64,000 bases of DNA from Variovorax paradoxus (GCF_030811855.1 NZ_JAUSRN010000012.1:124001-188000); one strand, 5' to 3'. Counted from the stretch's first letter, positions 16,921 to 26,207 are shown. Numbers and translations: made by a program. Notes: generated by a model from the sequence alone, not told the origin.

Positions 16921-17697
16921 ATGTCTCAACTCGCCACCGAACGCGTGCTGCATGTGCACCACTGGAACGACACGCTGTTTTCATTCCGCACCACACGCGA
17001 TCCGGCCCTGCGCTTTCGCAACGGCCACTTCGTGATGCTCGGCCTGCCGGTCGAAGGCAAGCCGCTGATGCGGGCCTACAGCGTTGCGAGCGCCAACCAT
17101 GACGAGCACCTCGAGTTCTTCAGCATCAAGGTGTCGAACGGCCCGTTGACTTCGCGCCTGCAGCACCTGCAGCCGGGCGATGAGGTGATCGTCGGGCGCA
17201 AACCGGTCGGCAGCCTCGTGCTCGACGACCTGCGGCCCGGCCGGCACCTGTACCTGCTGTCCACCGGCACCGGGCTCGCCCCCTTCATCAGCATCATCCA
17301 GGACCCCGAGACCTACGAGCGCTTCGAGAAGGTGGTGCTGATCCACGGCGTGCGGCAGGTCAGCGAACTGGCCTATGCGCGGTTCATCGAGCACGACCTG
17401 CCCAACAACGAATACATCGGCGAGCTGGTGCGCGAGCGGCTGGTCTACTACCCCACCGTCACGCGCGAGCCGTTCCGCAACCAGGGCCGCCTCACCGAGG
17501 TCATCGAATCGGGCCGGCTGTTCGACGACACCGGTCTGCCGCCGCTCGATCCCGCGGTGGACCGCGCCATGATCTGCGGCAGCGCCGCCATGCTGGCCGA
17601 CAGCTGCAAGTTGCTCGATACGCGCGGCTTCCAGATCAGCCCGCGCCAGGGCGAACTGGGCGACTACGTGATCGAGCGCGCCTTCGTCGAGAAGTAG
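16921..17697 (+). CDS. fpr: Ferredoxin-NADP reductase
   Basis: A 258-residue reductase of the bacterial Fpr class. The FAD motif RAYSVAS is near residue 52, the NADP-binding STGTGLAPFIS near 110, IHGVRQ and MICGS further on, and the C-terminus ends in YVIERAFVEK as in Fpr proteins with an extended tail. It would move electrons between NADPH and the operon's ferredoxins. It is the last gene in the direction of transcription; the following gene is convergent, 70 bases away. Confidence 0.9.
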   Translation: MSQLATERVLHVHHWNDTLFSFRTTRDPALRFRNGHFVMLGLPVEGKPLMRAYSVASANHDEHLEFFSIKVSNGPLTSRLQHLQPGDEVIVGRKPVGSLVLDDLRPGRHLYLLSTGTGLAPFISIIQDPETYERFEKVVLIHGVRQVSELAYARFIEHDLPNNEYIGELVRERLVYYPTVTREPFRNQGRLTEVIESGRLFDDTGLPPLDPAVDRAMICGSAAMLADSCKLLDTRGFQISPRQGELGDYVIERAFVEK

Positions 17698-17767
17698 CGC
17701 GAAGCATTGCGCGAGACGACGGCGGGCGTCGCGTCCGAGGTTCTATGACTCGATAGCAAGATCTGCT

Positions 17768-18292
17768 TCAAGCGGCTCGCGACCGCCTGATTTCAGCCAG
17801 GACCAGAAGCGCCGCGCCCGCAGTGATGGCGCAATCGGCCACGTTGAAGATGGCGAAGTCGTAGACGTCGCGCCAATACAAATGGATGAAGTCGACCACG
17901 TGCCCTTCCCACGAGCGGTCGATCGCATTTCCCAGCGCGCCGCCGAGCACAAGTGCCAAGGCCGCTCTGAACAGCAGCGTTCCGCTGGGCTGCACCAGCA
18001 GTTTGAGGATGAACGCAGCCGCCGCGATGGCAAGCGCCGTAAACAGCCATCGCTGCCAGCCCGAGGCGTCGGCCAAGAAGGAGAAGGCAACACCCCGGTT
18101 GTGCGCCAGGACGAAGTCGGCAAAAGGCGTAATGGGAAGGACTTCGCCCCCGCCGAGGAATCGCGTGGCGAGCGACTTCGACGCCTGGTCCAGCAGCACA
18201 ACGGCGAAGGCAATGCCAAGATAGGGCGCCAGCCGAGCTGCCACGGCGGACATGCTTTCGTTGCGCCTGTCGGCAGACACGATGATCGTCAT
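17768..18292 (-). CDS. lspA: Signal peptidase II (lipoprotein signal peptidase), accessory copy
   Basis: A 174-residue inner-membrane aspartyl protease that cleaves prolipoproteins. Four hydrophobic segments are visible; the family blocks NRGVAFSFLAD, NAIDR, VVDFIHLYW and FAIFNVADCAI are present, including the two catalytic Asp residues (in NAIDR and NVAD). The ATG at 18292 gives a normal length; ATG 18253 is an alternative. It stands alone rather than next to ileS, where the housekeeping copy normally lies, so it is probably a paralogue. A 173-base gap to the AraC gene holds nothing I recognise. Confidence 0.85.
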   Translation of the reverse strand: MTIIVSADRRNESMSAVAARLAPYLGIAFAVVLLDQASKSLATRFLGGGEVLPITPFADFVLAHNRGVAFSFLADASGWQRWLFTALAIAAAAFILKLLVQPSGTLLFRAALALVLGGALGNAIDRSWEGHVVDFIHLYWRDVYDFAIFNVADCAITAGAALLVLAEIRRSRAA

Positions 18293-18465
18293 TGCGGGGG
18301 CTCCTGATGTCGGCGGCATTTTCCCGTATGAGCGCGAGCCGACGAGCGAGTTCCTCCAACCAGGCGGCAAAAAATTCAAGAGGCGTCTGTGAAGCAACCT
18401 TGCGGTACGGCACATTCATCAGCTGACCGGGGGCACCTCGCGTTGGTGTCACCGAGCTGAGCCCT

Positions 18466-19341
18466 TCATTCCCGCTCAGACTGGCCTTCCCGCGGTATTC
18501 CCGTGACAGTGACAGGCGAAGGTGCACGTGTGGCTCGCTTGAAGATCGACGGCGAGATCCCTGTGTGCTCTTTGAAGAAGCGCGAGAAGTTGCCGGGCGC
18601 TGAAAACCCCAGATCGAGCGCCACGTCTGTGAGCTCGCCGCCCTCACTGACGCGCCGCATTGCTTCCTCGACTCTCACCCCGCTCCAAAACACCTGCGGC
18701 GTCGTGTGCAGCTGGTCGCGGAACAGCGCGAAGAAGTGCGCGCGCGACAGGCCAACCTTGGCCGCGATCTCGTCGATGGTCGTTTTTTCCGACACATGAG
18801 CACGCATATGGGCGATGGCGGCGCGCAGGCGATGGTCCAGCATAACGCCAATGCCACCCGCAATAGCGGTGGCATCGCCGCCCGTCGTGGAGGCTGCGAT
18901 GGCGGCCTCCAGCAAGCGCTCCACCTCGTTGTCGATCTGCTCGCGTCCGCTGCCGGCGGAGATCATCAGGTCCAGTACGCGCCAGCACGAACGGCGCAAT
19001 GCGTCACCAATAGGCACGCGCGGCGAGGGAAACCGGAAGCTGCGGTCCTTCGCCTGGCTGAGTTCGTCCAGCCAATCCTTCTTGATCATGAAGACGATGA
19101 ACAGGCTCGATCCACTGTCGTCCAAGCGCACCATGTCGTGCGCCTCGAACGCGTTCACGCCCAGCGCCACGCTTTCGCTGTAGGGGACGATTTCCGTACC
19201 GACGTGCGCGCACGCGCGTGCTCCGCCCAGCCAAAGGGCGAGCTGCGTTTCCGAGTGCGCGTGCGACACCAGATTGGCGCTCGCCTCCAGGACGATCGCC
19301 GTGCCGAACGCGCCTTCGTGGAGTGCATAGGCTTCCTGCAT
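18466..19341 (-). CDS. AraC family transcriptional regulator
   Basis: A 291-residue regulator with an N-terminal cupin-like sensing half and a C-terminal double helix-turn-helix (about residues 175-270). The second HTH, GGELTDVALDLGFSAPGNFSRFFKEHTG, is a clear AraC signature. It is divergent from the FAH/hydrolase/amidohydrolase operon starting at 19527 across a 185-base gap, and so is the likely regulator of it. Confidence 0.88.
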   Translation of the reverse strand: MQEAYALHEGAFGTAIVLEASANLVSHAHSETQLALWLGGARACAHVGTEIVPYSESVALGVNAFEAHDMVRLDDSGSSLFIVFMIKKDWLDELSQAKDRSFRFPSPRVPIGDALRRSCWRVLDLMISAGSGREQIDNEVERLLEAAIAASTTGGDATAIAGGIGVMLDHRLRAAIAHMRAHVSEKTTIDEIAAKVGLSRAHFFALFRDQLHTTPQVFWSGVRVEEAMRRVSEGGELTDVALDLGFSAPGNFSRFFKEHTGISPSIFKRATRAPSPVTVTGIPREGQSERE

Positions 19342-19526
19342 CTGCGTGCTTCATCAAGGTCGTTTGCGGCGATTGTTCCTCCCCGCACCCCTGACCGGCG
19401 CAGCGCCTCGGGTAAGTCCTTAGAAGCACACCAGACGATTTGATACGCCGCCGGATCGGCCGATAAGCGCCCTCGGCTCGCAATTTCTAAAGTTGGCGCA
19501 TCGCTAAAACACAGGAGTAAACCTTC

Positions 19527-20396
19527 ATGCGAATCGCCACTTTCACGAGCGAAGGCCACCGCAAGGTCGGCCTCGTCTCTGCAGACGGGAAGACCGTCAC
19601 CCCACTGGAGCTCACGCAGGGCCAAGCCGACAGCGGCGTGCTGACGCTGATCGAATCCCTGGCCGAGGGCGGCTCGCTTCCGGAGGCTGCCGGTCCCCCC
19701 GTCAACCTGATCGACGTGGTGCTCGATGCGCCATTGCCCAAGCCGCGTCGCAACCTCTGGTGCGTGGGCCGCAACTACCACGCGCACGCCAAGGAACTGG
19801 CTGCCTCCGTGTTCAAGGACAACGCGGCCAAGACCGACGACTGGCCCATTGTCTTCACCAAGGTGCCCGAGTGCGTCGTGGGCCCGCATGACGACGTACT
19901 CGTGCCGTCCGAAGTGTCCACGCAGATCGACTACGAGGCCGAACTGGCCGTCGTCATCGGCAAGGGCGGCAAGAACATCACACGCGCCGCTGCGATGTCG
20001 CATGTGTTCGGCTACACGGTCGTCAACGATGTGACCGCGCGCGATGTACAGATGCGCCATGGGCAATGGGACCTGGGCAAGTCTTTCGACACTTTCTGCC
20101 CCATGGGCCCGTGGATCGTTACGGCCGACGAGTTCGACGGCACCAAGACGCGCGTGCGCTGCTGGGTCAATGGCGAGCTGCGCCAGGACGGCCCGACCGA
20201 GAACATGATCTTCGACATCCCCACGCTGATCGAGACTATCTCGCGCGGCATCACGCTCTATCCGGGAGACGTCATCGCCACGGGCACGCCTGCCGGCGTA
20301 GGCATGGGCATGAGCCCGCCGCGCTACCTGTGCGCCGGCGACGTGGTGCGCGTGGAGATCGACCGGCTCGGCGCCATCGAGAACAAGTTCGTCTGA
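19527..20396 (+). CDS. Fumarylacetoacetate hydrolase family protein
   Basis: A 289-residue FAH-fold enzyme for C-C hydrolysis, decarboxylation or isomerisation of a 2-oxo acid. The metal site is seen in DYEAELAVVIGKGGK with two acidic residues and VTARDVQ with the Asp; GDVIATGTPAGVG and VRVEIDRLG near the C-terminus are family hallmarks. An AGGAG site (19513-19517) precedes the ATG. It leads a three-gene operon with two hydrolases, which suggests degradation of a ring-cleavage type or cyclic compound. Confidence 0.9.
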   Translation: MRIATFTSEGHRKVGLVSADGKTVTPLELTQGQADSGVLTLIESLAEGGSLPEAAGPPVNLIDVVLDAPLPKPRRNLWCVGRNYHAHAKELAASVFKDNAAKTDDWPIVFTKVPECVVGPHDDVLVPSEVSTQIDYEAELAVVIGKGGKNITRAAAMSHVFGYTVVNDVTARDVQMRHGQWDLGKSFDTFCPMGPWIVTADEFDGTKTRVRCWVNGELRQDGPTENMIFDIPTLIETISRGITLYPGDVIATGTPAGVGMGMSPPRYLCAGDVVRVEIDRLGAIENKFV

Positions 20397-20406
20397 AGGG
20401 CTTCGC

Positions 20407-21195
20407 ATGACGACTCAAGTTCTGAATAATTTGACCGTCGAAATCGACGGCGACGGCGAGGCACTGCTGTGCATCCACGGGCTGGGCGGCTCGTCGAACA
20501 ACTGGACGCCCGTGCTGCCGGCGCTCGGCAGTTTTCGCCGCATCAGGCCCGATCTGCCAGGCAGCGCAAGATCACCTCTGCCGGATGACGGCAAGGCCTT
20601 GTCGATCGAGCGCTACGTGGACGCGATGGCGCGGCTGCTCTCGGCGCTCGACGTCGGGTCGGTGCATGTGATGGCGCACTCGATGGGCACGATCGTCGCT
20701 CAGCACTTGGCACTGCGTAGCCCTGGTACGGTGAAATCGCTGGCGCTCTTCGGCCCGCTGGCTGCGCCTCCGGATGCCGCGCGCTCCAACATCGCGGACC
20801 GGGCCAACGCGGCACGTGGCGGTGTGGCGGCCATGCAGGAGATCGCCGATGCGATCGTGAAGGCCGCGACGAGTACGCGGACGAGGGAACAGCAACCAGC
20901 AGTGCTCGCGCTGGTGCGCGAGAGCGTCATGCGCCAGTCGCCCGAAGGCTACGCGCAGAGCTGTGCGGCGCTCGCCGATGCAGAGGCGGCCGCGCTCGAA
21001 CGCGTTGACGTTCCGACGCTGTTGGTCACCGGCGACCAAGACGCCGTAGCCCCAGTGGCCAACGTTCGCGCCATGCAGGAACGCATCGTCGGCAGCCGCC
21101 TCGTCGTGCTCGACGGATGCGGCCACTGGACGACTTTCGAGCAGCCGCAGCGTTGCATAAAAGAACTCGAAACCTTCTACGCGGCGCTCCGCTGA
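20407..21195 (+). CDS. Alpha/beta hydrolase (3-oxoadipate enol-lactonase-like)
   Basis: A 262-residue alpha/beta-hydrolase. HGLGGSSNNW marks the oxyanion loop, AHSMGT near residue 82 is the nucleophile elbow with the catalytic Ser, TGDQDAVAP carries the acid and GCGHWTTFE the His. Size and order match enol-lactonases and related C-C or ester hydrolases. It starts ten bases after the FAH gene and therefore belongs to the same transcript. Confidence 0.88.
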   Translation: MTTQVLNNLTVEIDGDGEALLCIHGLGGSSNNWTPVLPALGSFRRIRPDLPGSARSPLPDDGKALSIERYVDAMARLLSALDVGSVHVMAHSMGTIVAQHLALRSPGTVKSLALFGPLAAPPDAARSNIADRANAARGGVAAMQEIADAIVKAATSTRTREQQPAVLALVRESVMRQSPEGYAQSCAALADAEAAALERVDVPTLLVTGDQDAVAPVANVRAMQERIVGSRLVVLDGCGHWTTFEQPQRCIKELETFYAALR

Positions 21196-21257
21196 GACGG
21201 CGCCAGTTCCCCCTTTCGACAACCCATGGCCGGCGGCACAAGCCGGAGGAGACAACG

Positions 21258-22598
21258 ATGACCCGTATTGCATTTACCAATGTCCGCATCTTCGATGGCT
21301 CGGGCGAAGACCCGTACACCGGCGATCTTCTCGTCGAAGGAAAGCGCATCGTAGAAGTCGCTCGCTTTCCCAAGCGCGTGAGCACCGACGACGCGCGCGT
21401 GATCGACGGCAAGGGCCGCTTTCTCATGCCGGGCATGACCGAGGCCCACACGCACTTCTCTTGGAACGACCAACCCTCCCTCGCGGCCATCCAGCTCATG
21501 CCGCCTGAAGAGCACATGCTCTGGTGCGTGCGCGTGGCCAAGCGGTACCTCGACATGGGATGGACCTCGGCGATCGGCGCGGCAGCGGCCAAGCCACGGC
21601 TGGACGTGGTCTTGCGCAACGCCATCGACGCGGGAGAATTCCCCGGCCCACGCTACCTGGCGGGTAGCCAGGAGATCACCACCATCGGCGCGCTGGGCGA
21701 CAACACGCTACCGCACATGAAGTTCGAGGAACTGAGCTTCGGCAGCGTATGCAGCGGCCCTGAAGAAATCCGCAAGTCGGCCCGCACCTTCATCAAGTAC
21801 GGGGTCGACCACCTGAAGATCAACCTTTCGGGCGAGTACATCGCCGGCCTGCCGGCCGAGATGTCGCCGTTTGCGGAAGACGAAGTCGCCATGCTGGCGC
21901 AAGAAGCCAAGCGCTACGGCAAGCGCATGGCCGCACATGCGCGCTCGAGTGAGTCGGTCAAGCAGTGCGTACGCCACGGCATCGAGATGGTCTACCACGC
22001 GAGCTTTGCCGATTCGGAAGCGCTGGACATGCTGGAGGCGGCCAAGGCCCAGCACTTTGTCGCGCCCGGCATCGGCTGGCTGATCCGCACGACATACAAC
22101 GCGGCCGAATACGGCATCACCGAGGCCGTGGCGACGCAGATGGGCTACAAGCGCGAACTGGAGGTTGCGTCGGCCTCATTGCGCGAGATGCACAAGCGCG
22201 GCATTCGCATCCTGCCGGGCGGTGACTACGGCTTTGCGTGGATGCCGCACGGCACCAATGCCAATGACCTTCAATACTTTGTCGACTACATCGGCATGAC
22301 GCCAAAGGAGGCGCTGATGGCGGCGACGCGCCTGGGCGGGCAGATTATGTTGCGACCCGATGAACTGGGGCAGTTGAAGGCGGGCTTTCTAGCGGACATC
22401 GTGCTCGTCGACGGCGACCCACTTAAGGATCTTTCGCTGTTGACGGATCCGGCCAAGGTTCAACTGGTGATGAAAGATGGCGTGATCCACAAGGACTGCG
22501 CCACGCCTGTGCCCTCGCACGCGGCGCTACATCTGGAAGGCGCTGACACACCGCTGCAGGAACAAGGCGTCAAGGAAGCCTTGGCAGAGATGCACTGA
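21258..22598 (+). CDS. Metal-dependent amidohydrolase
   Basis: A 446-residue amidohydrolase-superfamily enzyme of the imidazolonepropionase/prolidase-like group. Metal ligands are visible: EAHTHF after the beta-1 strand, HLKINLSG with the bridging Lys, AAHARS and VYHASF His residues, and GGDYGF with the Asp. The C-terminal FLADIVLVDGDPLKD is the small beta-sandwich. It follows the hydrolase by 62 bases with a GGAGGAGA ribosome site. It may open a lactam or hydrolyse an amide upstream of the FAH-type step. Confidence 0.88.
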   Translation: MTRIAFTNVRIFDGSGEDPYTGDLLVEGKRIVEVARFPKRVSTDDARVIDGKGRFLMPGMTEAHTHFSWNDQPSLAAIQLMPPEEHMLWCVRVAKRYLDMGWTSAIGAAAAKPRLDVVLRNAIDAGEFPGPRYLAGSQEITTIGALGDNTLPHMKFEELSFGSVCSGPEEIRKSARTFIKYGVDHLKINLSGEYIAGLPAEMSPFAEDEVAMLAQEAKRYGKRMAAHARSSESVKQCVRHGIEMVYHASFADSEALDMLEAAKAQHFVAPGIGWLIRTTYNAAEYGITEAVATQMGYKRELEVASASLREMHKRGIRILPGGDYGFAWMPHGTNANDLQYFVDYIGMTPKEALMAATRLGGQIMLRPDELGQLKAGFLADIVLVDGDPLKDLSLLTDPAKVQLVMKDGVIHKDCATPVPSHAALHLEGADTPLQEQGVKEALAEMH

Positions 22599-22714
22599 CC
22601 GCGGCTGGTCCGGCTGCTCGTTTATGGTCGCGGCGGGCGGCCGCTTTTGCGGCGATGCGGTCGCTGTGAGCAACTGGCTGGTGTCATGAAGTTCGAGTAT
22701 CGATCAAGTGTTCG

Positions 22715-23506
22715 TCAGAAGGCGCTCTTGACGACACCGCCGTCGACGCGAAGGGCCGCACCCGTGGTCGCCGAGGCGAGCGGACTTGCCACGTAGGCCA
22801 CGAGCGAGGCAACCTCCTGCGGCGAAGCGAAGCGCTTGATCAGCGAGGTCGGGCGAACGTGGTCGAAGAACTCCGCCTCGACCTGCTCGAAGCTCTTGTC
22901 GCTCGAGCGCGCCATGCCTTCCACGAAGTCGCCGACGCCGCGCGATTTCGTCGGGCCAGGAAGTACGCTGTTCACTGTGATGTTGGTACCGGCGACCGAT
23001 TCCGCCAGCCCGCGTGACACGGCGAGTTGCGCGGTCTTTGTCATGCCGTAATGAATCATCTCGGTCGGTATCTGCACGGCGCTCTCACTCGATATGAAAA
23101 TGATTCTTCCCCAATTCACCCGCTTCATTTCCGGCAGTACCAAGCGCGCAAGGCGAACGCCGCTCAGAACGTTGACGTCGAAGAATCGCTGCCAGTCTTC
23201 ATCGGGAATATCTTCGAAAGCCTTGGCCTCGAAGATGCCCAGGTTGTTCACGAGGATGCCAATGCCGGAGTGGCGACGCACGGCTTCCTCGGCAGCGTCG
23301 GCCCGGCTGAGGTCCCCGGCATAACCGAGCACCCTGCGTTGCGTTTCCGAGCGGATGCGGTCCACCGCCTCGTCGACCGCCGCCTGCGATCTGCCGTTCA
23401 CGATCACGCTTGCGCCCTCCTGGGCCAACGTGCGCGCAATTGCGAAGCCGATGCCGGCGGTGCTTCCGCTCACCAGGGCGAGCTTTCCATCGAGTTGCAG
23501 GTCCAT
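22715..23506 (-). CDS. Short-chain dehydrogenase/reductase
   Basis: A 263-residue classical SDR with SGSTAGIG at residues 14-21, NNLG around 88, Ser in SSES and the YGMTK active-site pair (Tyr and Lys spaced by three). The C-terminal part contains ASPLASATTGAALRVDGG, normal for the family. It lies downstream of a broken hydrolase gene on the same strand and is convergent with the amidohydrolase operon; the 116-base convergent gap 22599-22714 shows no clear terminator. Confidence 0.88.
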   Translation of the reverse strand: MDLQLDGKLALVSGSTAGIGFAIARTLAQEGASVIVNGRSQAAVDEAVDRIRSETQRRVLGYAGDLSRADAAEEAVRRHSGIGILVNNLGIFEAKAFEDIPDEDWQRFFDVNVLSGVRLARLVLPEMKRVNWGRIIFISSESAVQIPTEMIHYGMTKTAQLAVSRGLAESVAGTNITVNSVLPGPTKSRGVGDFVEGMARSSDKSFEQVEAEFFDHVRPTSLIKRFASPQEVASLVAYVASPLASATTGAALRVDGGVVKSAF

Positions 23507-23622
23507 CTGGGTTCTCCTGTGGTGGTTTGACGTTCATGTTCGTTGAGCTGCAGTTCGCGACACCACAGGGTGGCGAGGTCCCTCTCGCGCCCATGCTGCT
23601 CCCATGTCGCGCCAGCTTCCCG

Positions 23623-24588
23623 TTAGCCCAGGAAGGTGACCAATGCCGGAATGACCTGCTCTGGCGCCTCTTCCATCAACCAATGCCCGGAGCCTTTGAC
23701 GATGACGCCCTGCACGGTGGTCCCAACCATCTTTCCCTGCTCGATCAGAAAGGTACCGCCGGCCTTTTCACCGGAGAGCACCAGCATCGGCATGGGCAGC
23801 ATCGTTCTGCCCAGCTCGGCGAACTCGGCTGCATCCTGCTCGAAAGCCTTGAAATATTCAAACCCTGCACGCATGCCACCGGGTTGCGCGTAGGCCCTTG
23901 CGTAGAACTGGCGGTCGGCTTCGGGCACCGAGTGCTTGGGATCGGCCGCAAAGTCGTTTCAGAAGTGCTCGAAATAAATGCGCTCGCGTCCTTTCACGAG
24001 CGCCAGCGGCGTCGCACCGTGGAAATGGAAATGCCACAGGTCGCGCAGGAGCCAGACGTTTTGCCATGCGCCGACCCCGGGCAGGAAAGCGTCCATGAGC
24101 ACCACCTTGTCGGTCTCCGAAGGAAACTGCGCGGCATATGCGTAGGCCACCATCAGGCCGATGTCGTGGCCGACGATGCTGACGCGGCGAATGCCGAGCG
24201 AGCGCACAAGCTCGTGAATGTCGACAGCCATGTTCTTCTTGCCATAGCCCGTCTGGGGCTTCGAGGAATCGCCAGCCCCCCGAAGATCGGGCACGACCAC
24301 GGTGTGCGTCTTGGCCAGAAGCGGCATCAGCGGGTTCCACATGTGCCCGGTCTCGGCATAGCCGTGCAGCAGCACGACGGTCGGCCCGCTGCCGCCGATG
24401 CGGTAGTGGATGCGGGTGCCGTTCACCTCCGCGCTGCCCGAGCGGAAGCCCGGCACCGCATCGGCGGCGGGTGCCGCGTGTGCGGCGCGACCCATGGTCA
24501 GCGCGGCGCCGACGGCGACTGCGCCGCCAAGCAGGGCACGGCGGGTGGGAATAGCGAGGGCGGCGGGGGTGAAATCGATCTCGGTCAT
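23623..24588 (-). pseudogene. Tat-exported alpha/beta hydrolase interrupted by an in-frame TGA
   Basis: Coding continues in one frame from ATG 24588 to the stop at 23623, about 321 codons, but a TGA occurs at 23961-23959. Before it the protein reads through HGYAETGHMW, GHDIGLMVAYAYA and ends ERIYFEHF; after it NDFAADPKHSVPEADRQFY and a typical hydrolase C-terminus with GSGHWLMEEAPE continue. Homologues would be expected to have Trp here, so TGG changed to TGA. The N-terminus has a Tat-like TRRALLGGA signal. The product would be a 209-residue fragment without the catalytic His: probably inactive unless read through. Confidence 0.8.
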
Positions 24589-24622
24589 GTTGAACTTCCT
24601 TTCGTTTGGTTTCCGGGTGAGG

Positions 24623-24637
24623 TGAATTTATGATTCA
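24623..24637. promoter_or_regulatory. LysR-type operator half A
   Basis: TGAAT-TTATG-ATTCA, perfect five-base arms, in the divergent gap between the hydrolase pseudogene and the LysR gene. The same TGAAT/ATTCA core recurs at 24673-24693. Confidence 0.45.
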
Positions 24638-24672
24638 GCTTCACTTCTAGAAAGAGCTCAAAAGTGGTTTAC

Positions 24673-24693
24673 TCATTCAGCTTTTATGAATGA
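24673..24693. promoter_or_regulatory. LysR-type operator half B
   Basis: TCATTCA-GCTTTTA-TGAATGA, a perfect inverted repeat with seven-base arms; its inner part is a T-N11-A LysR box. It ends 14 bases before the LysR start codon, the expected place for autoregulation. Confidence 0.55.
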
Positions 24694-24707
24694 TTGGAGG
24701 TGAACCC

Positions 24708-25634
24708 ATGGACCGACTGCGTGCGTACGAGGTGTTTGTCACCGTGGTGGCGCGGGGCAGTTTCACGAAGGCGGCTGACGCGCTGGACACCTCGCCGGCC
24801 AACGTAACGCGCTACGTCAACGAGCTGGAAGCCCACCTGCGCACGCGACTCATGAACCGCACATCGCGCCGCCTGTCGCTCACCGAAGGCGGCGAAGCGC
24901 TCTTCGACCGGGCGAAATCGATCCTCGAAGAAGTGGCGGAGACCGAGGCCCTGGCGACCACCGCGTCATTGCAGCCGCGGGGGCGCCTGCGCATCAACGC
25001 GCCGCTGAGCTTCGGCAGTCTCGTGCTGGCGCCGTTGTGGCCGAAGTTCATGGCGAAGTATCCCGACGTCGAGCTCGACATCGCGCTCATTGATCGTGTG
25101 GTCGACATCGTCGAAGAGGGCTACGACCTGGCCATCCGCATCTCGCGCACCGCTTCGGGCAACCATATCGCGCGCCGCCTGGGCAGCTCGCAGAACCTGG
25201 TCTGTGCCTCGCCCCACTACCTTGCGGCCCACGGCATGCCCGAGATGCCGGCGGACCTTTCGCGGCATCCGTGCCTGGGCTACACGTACGGTGCGACCTC
25301 GGACGAATGGCAGTTTGCCGGCCCTGGCGGAACCCTGGAATCCGTGCGCGTACGCTGGGCCTTGCGCGCCAACAATGGCGAAACAGCCCGCGCCGCAGCG
25401 CTCGCTGGTGCCGGCGTCATTTGGCAACCGAGCTTCGTGATTGGCGAGGATGTGCGGGCTGGTCGATTGGTCGAGGTCATGCCTGGTTATCACATGCCAC
25501 CCGTCGACATCCTGGCGATCTATGCAAGCCGTCGGCATCTCAGCGCGAAGGTGCGGGTGATGGTCGACTTTCTGGTCGATGCGTTTCAAGACTCGCCACT
25601 GGTGAAAGGCGGGGTGGCAGAGGTGGACAAGTGA
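24708..25634 (+). CDS. LysR family transcriptional regulator
   Basis: A 308-residue LTTR. N-terminal HTH (AYEVFVTVVARGSFTKAADA onward, about residues 6-62) and the C-terminal effector domain (RGRLRINAPLSFGSLVLAPL to MVDFLVDAF). The ATG at 24708 follows GGAGG (24696-24700) at the right distance; an ATG at 24690 would place the ribosome site inside the gene. Divergent from the hydrolase/SDR genes, which it likely controls through the inverted repeats at 24623 and 24673. Confidence 0.9.
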   Translation: MDRLRAYEVFVTVVARGSFTKAADALDTSPANVTRYVNELEAHLRTRLMNRTSRRLSLTEGGEALFDRAKSILEEVAETEALATTASLQPRGRLRINAPLSFGSLVLAPLWPKFMAKYPDVELDIALIDRVVDIVEEGYDLAIRISRTASGNHIARRLGSSQNLVCASPHYLAAHGMPEMPADLSRHPCLGYTYGATSDEWQFAGPGGTLESVRVRWALRANNGETARAAALAGAGVIWQPSFVIGEDVRAGRLVEVMPGYHMPPVDILAIYASRRHLSAKVRVMVDFLVDAFQDSPLVKGGVAEVDK

Positions 25635-25913
25635 ATACTGGGCGTTCGAACGTCGCCACTCCAAGGTGAAGTGCCGCAGATGCCAGTCCGCCTTCATGCA
25701 CCAACGCCGGCGATTTAGACACCAACGGAACGGGTTAGTTTGTGGAGTTCAGCGACTGGACCAAGAAGACACCAGCCCACTTGCGGCATGTGCCATCCAG
25801 CCGGCATGCATACTCACCGTTCGACGGTCTTTTCCCGAAAGATAACATTCGCTTTGTGGCGGTCCGAAACGCGGATTACCTCATTGACGGTCGATACGTT
25901 TGCGGAGAGAACA

Positions 25914-26207
25914 ATGATTCGCTGGGCCCTGCTCGCAATGTCAGTAGTCGCGCTTGCCGGGTGCTTCGCGGCGAAACCCCTCGAAGTGCGCGTTACGAAC
26001 GATGCGTATCAGGTAGGCGAGATTAGAACTGCGTTGGCCACGCCGGCCGTCGATGAAGTGGTTCGGATGAAGCCGAGCAAGGTTCTGCTCGTTGCTTGCA
26101 CGACCACGCAGCCGACAAAAATCATGCAGTTCCAACAAGAGTTGCAAGCGAGGCACCAGGTCAAACTGCAGTTGTTGATCTTGCAGGATGCAGCATGTCC
26201 TGCTTAG
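25914..26207 (+). CDS. Small lipoprotein
   Basis: A 97-residue protein with a lipoprotein signal: positively charged start, hydrophobic run LLAMSVVALAGC and a lipobox with Cys17. The mature part is about 80 residues, mixed, without a family I recognise. GGAGA precedes the ATG. The preceding 25635-25913 stretch shows no supportable gene. Confidence 0.65.
   Translation: MIRWALLAMSVVALAGCFAAKPLEVRVTNDAYQVGEIRTALATPAVDEVVRMKPSKVLLVACTTTQPTKIMQFQQELQARHQVKLQLLILQDAACPA

Noticed and set aside
25742..26026. Plus-strand frame upstream of and overlapping the small lipoprotein
   Set aside because: No ribosome site or recognisable domain, and it overlaps the lipoprotein gene that has a lipobox and good start.
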